Shown: piece after piece, positions 42,256-49,428 of the stretch
Layout: every line of letters starts with the position of its first letter
Position numbering within the stretch: position 1 is the stretch's first letter
Assembly: GCF_016907755.1 (NCBI RefSeq)
Contig: NZ_JAFBCN010000001.1
Span: 2,418,001-2,482,000, forward strand
Source: Cellulosimicrobium cellulans
Lineage (GTDB): Bacteria > Actinomycetota > Actinomycetes > Actinomycetales > Cellulomonadaceae
Length of the DNA stretch: 64,000 nucleotides
Reading direction: 5' to 3'
Translations under genes and position numbers: made by a program
Notes under the pieces: model-generated
Seen by the model: the letters and a program-made list of their open reading frames with translations, nothing else
The model's database searches: none
What the model was told of the DNA's origin: nothing

Positions 42256-43599
42256 GTGGCAACTCCGCAGAACTACCTAGCAGTGATCAAGGTGGTCGGC
42301 ATCGGCGGTGGGGGCGTGAACGCCGTCAACCGGATGATCGAGGTCGGCCTCAAGGGCGTCGAGTTCATCGCCATCAACACGGACGCGCAGGCGCTCCTCA
42401 TGTCGGACGCCGACGTCAAGCTCGACGTCGGCCGCGAGCTGACGCGCGGTCTCGGCGCCGGCGCGGACCCCGAGGTCGGCAAGAAGGCCGCCGAGGACCA
42501 CGCCGAGGAGATCGAGGACGTGCTGCGCGGCGCGGACATGGTCTTCGTCACCGCGGGCGAGGGCGGCGGCACCGGCACGGGCGGCGCGCCCGTCGTCGCG
42601 CGGATCGCGCGCTCGCTCGGCGCGCTCACCGTCGGTGTCGTGACCCGGCCGTTCACCTTCGAGGGTCGTCGCCGCTCCGTCCAGGCGGACCAGGGCATCG
42701 AGAACCTGCGCAACGAGGTCGACACCCTCATCGTCATCCCCAACGACCGCCTCCTGTCGATGTCCGACCGCAACGTCAGCGCTCTCCAGGCCTTCCACCA
42801 GGCGGACCAGGTGCTGCTCTCCGGCGTGCAGGGCATCACGGACCTCATCACGACGCCGGGCCTCATCAACCTCGACTTCGCCGACGTCAAGTCGGTCATG
42901 CAGGGGGCGGGCAGCGCCCTCATGGGCATCGGCAACGCGCGGGGCGACGACCGCGCCGTCCAGGCTGCCGAGATGGCGATCTCGTCACCGCTGCTGGAGG
43001 CCAGCATCGACGGCGCGCACGGTGTCCTCCTGTCGATCCAGGGCGGCTCCGACCTCGGGCTCTTCGAGATCAACGAGGCGGCGCGCCTCGTCCACGAGGC
43101 CGCCCACACCGAGGCGAACATCATCTTCGGCGCCGTGATCGACGACGCCCTGGGCGACGAGGTGCGCGTCACCGTCATCGCCGCCGGCTTCGACGGCGGT
43201 GCGCCGCAGGTCCGCGGCGACGCCCGCGCGCTCGGCCAGGTGGCCGGGGCGCAGCGCCCGGCGACGAGCGCGATCCCGGTCGTCCAGGCGGCGCGCCCGG
43301 TGCCCCCCGCGCCGGCCCCGACGACGGGAGCGCACACGCTGCCCCGTCCGGTGGTGCCGATCCAGCCGGAGGCCGACGACGTGCCCGTCACGCTCGACGG
43401 GGGCTCGGGCCCGGTCCCCGTCCAGCCGACGCCCGCCCCGACGTTCACGGTGGTCGGCTCGGGCGACGCCGCGAACCAGAACGCCGACGCGGTGCCGGGC
43501 GGCCAGAACGCGGGTGTCGAGGTGCCGCCGCGGATCTTCGACGAGGAGCCCGCGCGCCGCAAGGTCGAGGAGCTCGACGTCCCCGACTTCCTCAAGTGA
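42256..43599 (+). CDS. ftsZ: Cell division GTPase FtsZ
   Basis: The tubulin homologue that forms the Z ring. The 447-residue protein has [14 protein letters not shown], the GTP signature GGGTGTG at 103-109, [11 protein letters not shown], and the T7 synergy loop [12 protein letters not shown] Pro/Ala/Val-rich linker (about 320-420) leads to the conserved C-terminal peptide ELDVPDFLK, which binds SepF. GTG 42256 gives the canonical [20 protein letters not shown] start. No canonical Shine-Dalgarno sequence is adjacent (GAGAGG is 8 nt away). Own promoter region upstream; a 19-bp hairpin begins 48 nt after the stop. Confidence 0.98.
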   Translation: MATPQNYLAVIKVVGIGGGGVNAVNRMIEVGLKGVEFIAINTDAQALLMSDADVKLDVGRELTRGLGAGADPEVGKKAAEDHAEEIEDVLRGADMVFVTAGEGGGTGTGGAPVVARIARSLGALTVGVVTRPFTFEGRRRSVQADQGIENLRNEVDTLIVIPNDRLLSMSDRNVSALQAFHQADQVLLSGVQGITDLITTPGLINLDFADVKSVMQGAGSALMGIGNARGDDRAVQAAEMAISSPLLEASIDGAHGVLLSIQGGSDLGLFEINEAARLVHEAAHTEANIIFGAVIDDALGDEVRVTVIAAGFDGGAPQVRGDARALGQVAGAQRPATSAIPVVQAARPVPPAPAPTTGAHTLPRPVVPIQPEADDVPVTLDGGSGPVPVQPTPAPTFTVVGSGDAANQNADAVPGGQNAGVEVPPRIFDEEPARRKVEELDVPDFLK

Positions 43600-43626
43600 C
43601 CCGGTGCTGACCCGGGGCCGGACCCG

Positions 43627-44439
43627 ATGAGCACCCGACCGACGTCCGACGGGAGGGGCGGCGTCCTCGACGCCGCCCCTCCCGTCGTGCTCGCCGTCGA
43701 CCTCGGTCCCGGGGTGCGCGCCGGGTTCACGACGCGCGCGGGTGGTGTCTCGCCGGAGCCGTGGGACTCGCTCAACCTCGGCCTGAACGTGACCGACGAC
43801 GCGACACGCGTCCGGAGCAACCGTGCGCGCGCCGGCGCGTGGCTCGGGGCCCCGGTCGCCTTCGCCTCCCAGGTGCACGGCACGCACGTCGTGCGGCTGG
43901 ACTCCCCGCCCCGGGGCGCGGACGGTGCGCCCGTCGACTCCGTGGGCGAGGCCGACGCGGTCGTCGCGGCCGTACCGGGCGTCGGGCTCGGCGTGCTCGT
44001 GGCCGACTGCGTGCCCGTGCTCCTCGCGGACGCCGGCGCGGGTGTCGTCGGGGTCGCGCACGCCGGACGGCGCGGGCTCGCGCACGGCGTCGTCCCGGCG
44101 GTCCTCGAGGCGATGCGCGCCGCGGGCGCGCGGGTCGGGAACGTCCGGGCCGCCGTCGGGCCGAGCGCGTGCGGGCGGTGCTACGAGGTGCCCGCGACGA
44201 TGCGCGACGACGTCGCGCTCGCGCGGCCGGCCACGCGGTCCACGACGTCGTGGGGCACCCCCGCGCTCGACCTGCCGGCGGGCGTGGTGGCCGACCTCGT
44301 CGCCGCAGGGGTCGAGGACGTCGTGCACGTCGACGCGTGCACGATCGAGGACGAGCGGTTCTTCTCGCACCGGCGCGCGGCGCGCGGCGGGACGACGACC
44401 GGTCGCTTCGCCGGGCTCGTGACGCTCGACGCCCCGTGA
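43627..44439 (+). CDS. pgeF: Peptidoglycan editing factor / multicopper-type hydrolase PgeF (YfiH)
   Basis: A 270-residue member of the YfiH/LACC1 family, whose E. coli member removes mis-incorporated serine from the peptidoglycan stem (UDP-MurNAc-L-Ser hydrolysis); relatives are purine nucleoside-cleaving enzymes. Family residues are visible: AGFTTRAGGVS, ASQVHGTHVV (metal His), VADCVPVLLAD (Cys), GVAHAGRRGLAHGVV (His), GPSACGRCYEV and FSHRRAARGGTTTGR. ATG 43627 is the called start, but a 19-bp hairpin (43647-43687) lies within codons 7-21, so the in-frame GTG at 43687 is a real alternative. Sits between ftsZ and sepF; yggS, often here, is missing. Confidence 0.87.
   Translation: MSTRPTSDGRGGVLDAAPPVVLAVDLGPGVRAGFTTRAGGVSPEPWDSLNLGLNVTDDATRVRSNRARAGAWLGAPVAFASQVHGTHVVRLDSPPRGADGAPVDSVGEADAVVAAVPGVGLGVLVADCVPVLLADAGAGVVGVAHAGRRGLAHGVVPAVLEAMRAAGARVGNVRAAVGPSACGRCYEVPATMRDDVALARPATRSTTSWGTPALDLPAGVVADLVAAGVEDVVHVDACTIEDERFFSHRRAARGGTTTGRFAGLVTLDAP
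43647..43687 (+). terminator. 19-bp hairpin overlapping the start of pgeF, probable ftsZ terminator
   Basis: A perfect 19-bp inverted repeat (43647-43665 with 43669-43687) with a 3-nt CTC loop, beginning 48 nt past the ftsZ stop and 20 nt inside the called pgeF ORF. It is the strongest hairpin in the window and resembles the other terminators here in stem length and loop size. Confidence 0.55.
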
Positions 44440-44515
44440 GGTCCCCCGTTCTCGACCTCCGGGTGAGGTTGAGGACGACGGGCGTGTCGTCCCCTGATCG
44501 TCCGACGCCCTCGGT

Positions 44516-44521
44516 TAGCGT
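44516..44521 (+). promoter_or_regulatory. -10-like TAGCGT before sepF
   Basis: TAGCGT lies 59 nt before the sepF ATG in the 141-bp gap after pgeF. No clear -35 is seen, so this is tentative. Confidence 0.3.
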
Positions 44522-44580
44522 GAACGCACCGGTCCGACGGCCGGTGGACCGACGGATCGATCGAGGACGGAGCAAGGCCC

Positions 44581-45066
44581 ATGGCGGGAGCGCTGCGCAA
44601 GACCATGCTGTATCTGGGCCTCGCTGATGATCGCGGCGAGGACGAGCAGGACGAGTACGTCGACGAGCTCGACGAGACGGGGGCGGACGTGTCGCACGAC
44701 TACCAGGCCCAGGTGACGCCGCTGCACCGCGCGCTCGGACCGCGCGAGGTGCCGCAGACGAGCATGTCGGCCGCCGAGCTGCGCAGGATCACGACGGTGC
44801 ACCCGCGGTCGTACAACGACGCGCGCGTGATCGGGGAGGCGTTCCGCGGTGGCACGCCCGTGATCATGAACCTGTCGGACATGGACGACGCGGACGCGAA
44901 GCGCCTGGTCGACTTCTCCGCCGGCCTCATCTTCGGGCTCCACGGTGCCATCGAGCGCGTCACGAACAAGGTGTTCCTGCTCTCGCCCGAGCACGTGGAG
45001 ATCACCGGCGAGGAGCAGGCCGCGCCGCCGGCCCCCGGCCGCGCCGGGTTCTACAACCAGAGCTGA
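44581..45066 (+). CDS. sepF: Cell division protein SepF
   Basis: A 161-residue protein with an N-terminal amphipathic helix ([16 protein letters not shown]) that anchors to the membrane. An acidic linker (about 17-70) leads to the SepF dimer/polymer domain (about 75-145) with [45 protein letters not shown]. In actinobacteria, which lack FtsA and ZipA, SepF tethers FtsZ to the membrane through the FtsZ C-terminal peptide. ATG 44581 follows GGAGCAAGG. A 16-bp terminator downstream isolates it from yggT. Confidence 0.95.
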   Translation: MAGALRKTMLYLGLADDRGEDEQDEYVDELDETGADVSHDYQAQVTPLHRALGPREVPQTSMSAAELRRITTVHPRSYNDARVIGEAFRGGTPVIMNLSDMDDADAKRLVDFSAGLIFGLHGAIERVTNKVFLLSPEHVEITGEEQAAPPAPGRAGFYNQS

Positions 45067-45117
45067 CGACGTGCGGGGCGCGCAGCGCCCGCCCGGCACG
45101 CGCCCGCACACGACAGA

Positions 45118-45153
45118 CGGAGGGACGGACGTGACGACACGTCCGTCCCTCCG
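45118..45153 (+). terminator. Terminator after sepF
   Basis: A perfect 16-bp stem (45118-45133 with 45138-45153), loop ACGA, followed by CTGCTGTCC. Confidence 0.8.
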
Positions 45154-45211
45154 CTGCTGTCCGACCCCGCGGCAGGCGTGTCCCGTACCCGGTCGCGGCG
45201 CGCGCGTCTGG

Positions 45212-45217
45212 CACAGT
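45212..45217 (+). promoter_or_regulatory. -10-like CACAGT before yggT
   Basis: CACAGT ends 6 nt before the GTG of yggT with no ribosome-binding site between, the same geometry as other leaderless promoters here, though the hexamer is weaker. Confidence 0.4.
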
Positions 45218-45223
45218 TGACCC

Positions 45224-45514
45224 GTGATCTGGGACCTCATCACAGGGATCGTCGGATTCCTGCTCTGGCTCTACCTGCTGCTGCTCATCGGTCGGCTCGT
45301 GTTCGACTGGGTGCAGTTCTTCGCGCGCGACTGGCGGCCCCGAGGCGTCATGCTCGTGGTCGCCGAGGTGATCTACTCGGCGACGGACCCGCCGCTGCGC
45401 GCGCTGCGCCGTCTCATCCCGCCGCTCTCGCTGGGGCAGGTGCGCCTCGACCTGGCGTTCATCATCCTGTTCTTCGCGGTGACGATCGCCGCGCAGATCG
45501 TGTCGTCGCTCTGA
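45224..45514 (+). CDS. YggT-family membrane protein
   Basis: A 96-residue protein with two transmembrane helices (about 4-26 and 73-94) flanking the YggT signature VIYSATDPPLRALRRLIPPLSLGQVRLDLAFII. The family (YlmG in cyanobacteria and plastids) lies next to sepF in many Gram-positive genomes and is linked to division or nucleoid organisation, with no established biochemistry. GTG 45224 is chosen for the close -10-like box and the fit to family length. Confidence 0.9.
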   Translation: MIWDLITGIVGFLLWLYLLLLIGRLVFDWVQFFARDWRPRGVMLVVAEVIYSATDPPLRALRRLIPPLSLGQVRLDLAFIILFFAVTIAAQIVSSL

Positions 45515-45740
45515 GACGCACGTCACGTGCCCGGGGCGCGCGCCCCGCCGGCCGTGGTTCGCTACGTCCGGTTCGCCCCGACCGCGACCGCCCCGACGCC
45601 GGACCGTCACGTCATCCACACGGGCGCGCGGCGCGCGAACGCGCGGCCGCTCCCGACCCCCACGGGCAATCTCCGCTACTTTGGACTCTGGTGATCGCGA
45701 GGTCGCCCGGACCGACACGCAAACGCTATGAGGTGAACCG

Positions 45741-46409
45741 ATGGCACTGCTCACTGCAGAGGACATCCTGAACAAGAAGTTCTCGGCGACGAAGTTCCGC
45801 GAGGGATACGACGTCGAAGAGGTCGACGACTTCTTGGACGAGGTGGTGAGGACCCTCAACTCCGTGCAGGAGGAGAACGAGGACCTCAAGTCGAAGCTCG
45901 CTGCCGCGGAGCGTCGTATCGCCGAGCTCAGCAGGGCCGACGCGTCCAGCGCTGCGGTGCAGCCCGCCGTGGTCGAGGCGCCCAAGGTGCCCGAGCCGGA
46001 GCCCGCCCCGGTGGCGCCGATCTCGCAGGCCGTCGTCGCGAAGAACGGCGCGGAGCCCGAGTCGGCGACCGGCATGCTCCAGCTCGCCCAGAAGCTGCAC
46101 GACGACTACGTGCGCTCGGGCCAGGAGGAGGGTGACCGGCTCATCGCGGAGGCGAAGGAGGAGGGCACGCGCATCGTGCGCGAGGCCGAGGAGACCTCGC
46201 ACCGCACGCTGTCGCAGCTCGAGCAGGAGCGCTCGCTCCTCGAGCGCAAGATCGACGAGCTGCGCATCTTCGAGCGCGACTACCGCACGCGCCTCAAGAG
46301 CTACCTGCAGAACCTGCTGGGCGACCTCGACAACCGGGGCAGCGCCCTCCCGCCGCGCAGCAACGTCGGCGGGGCGAGCCGGACGAGCGACCTCGCTCCC
46401 GGCATCTAG
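45741..46409 (+). CDS. divIVA: Polar growth and division protein DivIVA/Wag31
   Basis: A 222-residue coiled-coil scaffold that senses negative membrane curvature and organises poles and septa. The N-terminal DivIVA domain contains LLTAEDILNKKFSATKFREGYDVEEVDDFLDEVVRTL, with the conserved membrane-binding region. A first coiled coil (about 40-66) is followed by a Pro/Glu/Val-rich linker (about 70-100) and a second coiled coil (about 110-200) ending near LKSYLQNLLGDLD. ATG 45741 follows AGGTGAACCG. It has its own 226-bp upstream region containing a self-complementary GC box near 45533-45546. Confidence 0.95.
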   Translation: MALLTAEDILNKKFSATKFREGYDVEEVDDFLDEVVRTLNSVQEENEDLKSKLAAAERRIAELSRADASSAAVQPAVVEAPKVPEPEPAPVAPISQAVVAKNGAEPESATGMLQLAQKLHDDYVRSGQEEGDRLIAEAKEEGTRIVREAEETSHRTLSQLEQERSLLERKIDELRIFERDYRTRLKSYLQNLLGDLDNRGSALPPRSNVGGASRTSDLAPGI

Positions 46410-46508
46410 CACCTGCGTCGACCGTCCGGCAGCGGCCGGTACGCCCTCGCACCTGCGTCTTTCCGCCTCGGCGGCCCGGCGTGGTGTGTTGTGCGTACCG
46501 GCCGCTGC
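46409..46508 (+). repeat. Inverted repeat and direct repeats between divIVA and the DksA-like gene
   Basis: A perfect 15-bp inverted repeat (46429-46443 with 46494-46508) encloses 50 nt. An 11-nt direct repeat, GCACCTGCGTC, occurs at 46409-46419 and 46449-46459. The right arm overlaps the promoter of the downstream gene. It may be an operator, attenuator or structured RNA; no known family is recognised. Confidence 0.5.
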
Positions 46509-46517
46509 GTCTACTCT
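46489..46517 (+). promoter_or_regulatory. Promoter of the DksA-like gene
   Basis: TTGTGC (46489-46494), 17 nt, TACTCT (46512-46517), 27 nt before the ATG at 46545. Confidence 0.5.
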
Positions 46518-46544
46518 CGCGTGACTCGAACTTGGAGGGGCGAC

Positions 46545-47006
46545 ATGACCAAGCTCACCACCGCGGCCCGCACGGCCGTGCGCGACCGATTCCCGAACCT
46601 CGCGAAGGACGTCAAGTCCTTCCCCGTGCGCGACGGGGAGGAGCCCTGGACCCTGCGGGAGGCCGAGGAGCTCGCCTCCGAGCTCCTCTCGGAGAAGGAG
46701 CGCCTGGAGGGGGAGCTGGCCTCTGCCGACGAGGAGCTCTCCAATCTCCTGCGCCACTCCGGGGACGGGGCGGGGGACGACCAGGCGGACTCGGGCTCGA
46801 GCGCCCTGGAGCGGGAGCAGGAGCTGACCCTCGTCAACAACGTGCGCGACCTTCTCGCGCAGACGTCGCACGCCCTCGACCGCATCGCGGCGGGCACGTA
46901 CGCGACCTGCGAGGAGACCGGGCTGCCCATCGGCAAGGCGCGCCTCCAGGCGTTCCCCCGGGCCAACCTCTCGGTCGAGGCCAAGCAGCGCGCCGAGCGG
47001 CGCTGA
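46545..47006 (+). CDS. TraR/DksA-like protein with degraded zinc finger
   Basis: A 153-residue protein with the DksA layout: a long coiled coil (about 38-95, TLREAEELASELLSEKERLEGELASADEELSNLL) and a C-terminal zinc-finger-like module YATCEETGLPIGKARLQAFPRANLSV. Only one of the four zinc cysteines remains (Cys in TCEETG), as in some Bacillus YteA-type relatives but with more loss, so metal binding is doubtful. DksA family members insert into the RNA polymerase secondary channel; a similar role is plausible here but unproven. GGAGGGG precedes ATG 46545. It lies 71 bp before lspA, a conserved actinobacterial neighbour. Confidence 0.8.
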   Translation: MTKLTTAARTAVRDRFPNLAKDVKSFPVRDGEEPWTLREAEELASELLSEKERLEGELASADEELSNLLRHSGDGAGDDQADSGSSALEREQELTLVNNVRDLLAQTSHALDRIAAGTYATCEETGLPIGKARLQAFPRANLSVEAKQRAERR

Positions 47007-47063
47007 GCACCGCTCGCGCGGCCGGCGGGGCCGGGACCCGCGCAGAGGTCCGGCCCGACGTGG

Positions 47064-47069
47064 CAGACT
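47064..47069 (+). promoter_or_regulatory. -10-like CAGACT before lspA
   Basis: CAGACT ends 8 nt before the lspA ATG with no ribosome-binding site, fitting the leaderless pattern. Confidence 0.4.
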
Positions 47070-47077
47070 TGCCGCCG

Positions 47078-47848
47078 ATGTCCACCTCCGCGCGCCCCGA
47101 GCCCACCGAACCCCCCGACGCCGCCGCCGGCACCGATCCCGGCCGTGCGTCCGGCACCGAGACCGGTACCGAGACCGGCGCCGTGCCGGGTACCGAGGCC
47201 GGCACCGCCGCCCAGGGTCCGCGGCGCGTCCTCGTGGTCTGGACCGTCGTCCTCGCCGCCCTCGTCCTGGCTCTCGACCAGCTCACCAAGTGGTGGGCCG
47301 AGTCGAGCCTGACGCTCGGTGACGACACGATCCCGCTCCTGGGGTCCCTGCTCGGGCTCCGGCTCATCTACAACCCTGGCGCGGCGCTGTCCATCGCGAC
47401 CGGGATGACCTGGCTCCTGACGATTGTGGTCGTGGCCGTGGTGGTCGTCATCGTGCGCATGGTGAGCCGGATCGGCTCGCGCGCCTGGGCGGTCGCGCTC
47501 GGGCTGCTGCTCGGCGGGGCGCTGGGGAACCTCGTGGACCGGTTCTTCCGGGAGCCCGGCTTCGCGCGCGGTCACGTGGTCGACTTCATCGCCTACGCGA
47601 ACTGGTTCGTGGGCAACGTCGCCGACATCGCGATCGTCGCCGCCGCGGTGATGATCGCCGTGCTGTCGGTCCTCGGGATCGGGCTCGACGGGACGCGTCA
47701 CGGTGGCGACGAGAAGCAGGAGGCACAGGCCACGGACGACGTGCCCGAGGTGCCCGCCGTGGTGTTCCGGGCCGACGCGGACCCCGAGTCGGAGGCCGAG
47801 CCCGGCCCGACGACGACGGTGCGCGCCGACGGCGAGGACGAGCGGTGA
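47078..47848 (+). CDS. lspA: Lipoprotein signal peptidase LspA
   Basis: Cleaves signal peptides of lipidated prolipoproteins. The 256-residue protein has a Thr/Gly/Glu-rich cytoplasmic N-terminal tail (about 45 residues with repeated GTE units), then four transmembrane helices. The motifs are [34 protein letters not shown] and [23 protein letters not shown], containing the two catalytic aspartates. An acidic cytoplasmic tail (about 205-256) extends it past the usual 160-200 residues. ATG 47078 fits a possible leaderless promoter. Its stop overlaps the rluD GTG. Confidence 0.95.
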   Translation: MSTSARPEPTEPPDAAAGTDPGRASGTETGTETGAVPGTEAGTAAQGPRRVLVVWTVVLAALVLALDQLTKWWAESSLTLGDDTIPLLGSLLGLRLIYNPGAALSIATGMTWLLTIVVVAVVVVIVRMVSRIGSRAWAVALGLLLGGALGNLVDRFFREPGFARGHVVDFIAYANWFVGNVADIAIVAAAVMIAVLSVLGIGLDGTRHGGDEKQEAQATDDVPEVPAVVFRADADPESEAEPGPTTTVRADGEDER

Positions 47849-48777
47849 GCCTCCGGTCCCTCCCGGTCCCGGACGGCCTCGCGGGCGAGCGGGTCGACGC
47901 CGGGCTGGCGCGGCTCCTCGGACTCTCCCGCACGCGGGCGGCGGAGCTCGCCGCTGACGGCGCGGTCCGTCTCGACGGCCGCGAGGTCGGCAAGTCCGAC
48001 CGGCTCGTCCCCGGCGGGTGGCTCGAGGTCGACGTGCCCGACGCCGCCCCGGCCGTGGCGGAGGTCGTCGCCGAGCCCGTACCGGGCATGGGCATCGTGC
48101 ACGACGACGACGACGTCGTGGTGGTCGACAAGCCTGTCGGCGTCGCGGCCCACCCGTCGCCGGGCTGGACGGGACCGACCGTGGTCGGCGCGCTCGCCGC
48201 GGCCGGCTATCGGATCTCCACCTCCGGCGCGGCCGAGCGCCAGGGCATCGTGCACCGCCTCGACGTCGGGACCTCAGGCCTCATGGTCGTCGCGAAGAGC
48301 GAGGTCGCGTACACCGCCCTCAAGCGCGCCTTCAAGGAGCGCACGGTCGAGAAGGTGTACCACGCGCTCGTCCAGGGACACCCCGAGCCGACCACCGGGA
48401 CGATCGACGCGCCTATCGGGCGCCACCCCAGCGCCGACTGGAAGTTCGCGGTGACGGCGGAGGGCAAGCCGTCGGTCACGCACTACGAGGTCCTGGAGAT
48501 GCTGCCCGCGGCGTCGCTCGTCGAGGTGCACCTCGAGACGGGACGCACGCACCAGATCCGCGTGCACTTCTCCGCGCTGCGCCACCCGTGCGTCGGCGAC
48601 CTCACCTACGGCGCCGACCCGGTGCTCGCCTCCCGCGTGGCCCTGACCCGGCAGTGGCTCCACGCCGTGCGCCTCGGTTTCGAGCACCCGACGACAGGGC
48701 AGTGGCTGGAGCTGACGAGCGAGTACCCGGAGGACCTCGCGCACGCGCTCGAGGTCCTGCGCGGGGCGTACGCGTGA
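47845..48777 (+). CDS. rluD: RluD-type 23S rRNA pseudouridine synthase
   Basis: Isomerises uridines to pseudouridine in 23S rRNA. The 310-residue protein has an N-terminal S4 RNA-binding domain (about 8-65, [25 protein letters not shown]). The catalytic domain has [16 protein letters not shown], the catalytic aspartate in [29 protein letters not shown], and [18 protein letters not shown] 47845 overlaps the lspA stop and its stop overlaps the next GNAT gene. RluA/RluC-type specificity cannot be excluded; synteny favours RluD. Confidence 0.92.
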   Translation: MSLRSLPVPDGLAGERVDAGLARLLGLSRTRAAELAADGAVRLDGREVGKSDRLVPGGWLEVDVPDAAPAVAEVVAEPVPGMGIVHDDDDVVVVDKPVGVAAHPSPGWTGPTVVGALAAAGYRISTSGAAERQGIVHRLDVGTSGLMVVAKSEVAYTALKRAFKERTVEKVYHALVQGHPEPTTGTIDAPIGRHPSADWKFAVTAEGKPSVTHYEVLEMLPAASLVEVHLETGRTHQIRVHFSALRHPCVGDLTYGADPVLASRVALTRQWLHAVRLGFEHPTTGQWLELTSEYPEDLAHALEVLRGAYA

Positions 48778-49307
48778 GCGCCGGTGCCGCCGCCGGAGCC
48801 GAGAGCGCCGGCACGGCTCGGCTGGTCGTCGAGCGCGTGGTCGACGACGTCGGGCTGGCCGCCGCCCACGCGCTGCGGCTCGCGGTGTTCGTGGACGAGC
48901 AGGGCGTGCCCGTCGAGGAGGAGATCGACGACCTCGACACCGCGGCGACGACGACCCACGTCCTCGTCCGTGACCGCGAGCAGGGCGGCGACGTCGTCGG
49001 CACGGGCCGCCTGCTCACGGACCCGGCGCACCCGGGCGAGGTGCACATCGGCCGGGTCGCGGTGTCCGCGTCCGCACGCGGCACCGGCGCGGGTGCCGCG
49101 GTGATGCGCGCGCTGGAGGAGATCGCACTGGCCGAGCACGCGGCGTCGAGCACCGACGGACGGCGCGTCGTGCGCGTCCTGCTCTCCGCCCAGGTCCAGG
49201 CGATCGGCTTCTACGAGCGGCTCGGGTACACCGTCTCCGGTCCCGTCTATCTCGACGCGGGGATCGACCACCGCGACGCCGCGAAGACCCTCACGACCGA
49301 CGCCTGA
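48774..49307 (+). CDS. GNAT-family N-acetyltransferase
   Basis: A 177-residue acetyltransferase. [27 protein letters not shown] forms the N-terminal half, which is typical of YjcF/ElaA-like GNATs. The acetyl-CoA loop is [21 protein letters not shown], and [23 protein letters not shown] completes the fold. The substrate is unknown. GTG 48774 overlaps the rluD stop (GTGA), so it is co-translated with lspA-rluD; it ends before the dnaE promoter. Confidence 0.85.
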   Translation: MSAGAAAGAESAGTARLVVERVVDDVGLAAAHALRLAVFVDEQGVPVEEEIDDLDTAATTTHVLVRDREQGGDVVGTGRLLTDPAHPGEVHIGRVAVSASARGTGAGAAVMRALEEIALAEHAASSTDGRRVVRVLLSAQVQAIGFYERLGYTVSGPVYLDAGIDHRDAAKTLTTDA

Positions 49308-49416
49308 CGCGTTCGCGGACGCGGACGGGGAGCCGTCTCCGGGTCGGCGACGACGACTGTGCGACGTGGCACACCGGAGGGCGCCGAGGGTGCCCGGGGG
49401 CGTGGGTGCCGCGACT

Positions 49417-49422
49417 TAGGAT
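49417..49422 (+). promoter_or_regulatory. -10 box TAGGAT, leaderless promoter of dnaE
   Basis: TAGGAT ends exactly 6 nt before the dnaE ATG at 49429 with no ribosome-binding site. Confidence 0.65.
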
Positions 49423-49428
49423 CGGTAC

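Noticed and set aside
47100-47215. Degenerate GTE-coding repeats in the lspA N-terminus taken as a DNA repeat element
   Set aside because: They are in frame, low-complexity and limited to the cytoplasmic tail; similar Gly/Thr/Ala runs occur in other proteins here.
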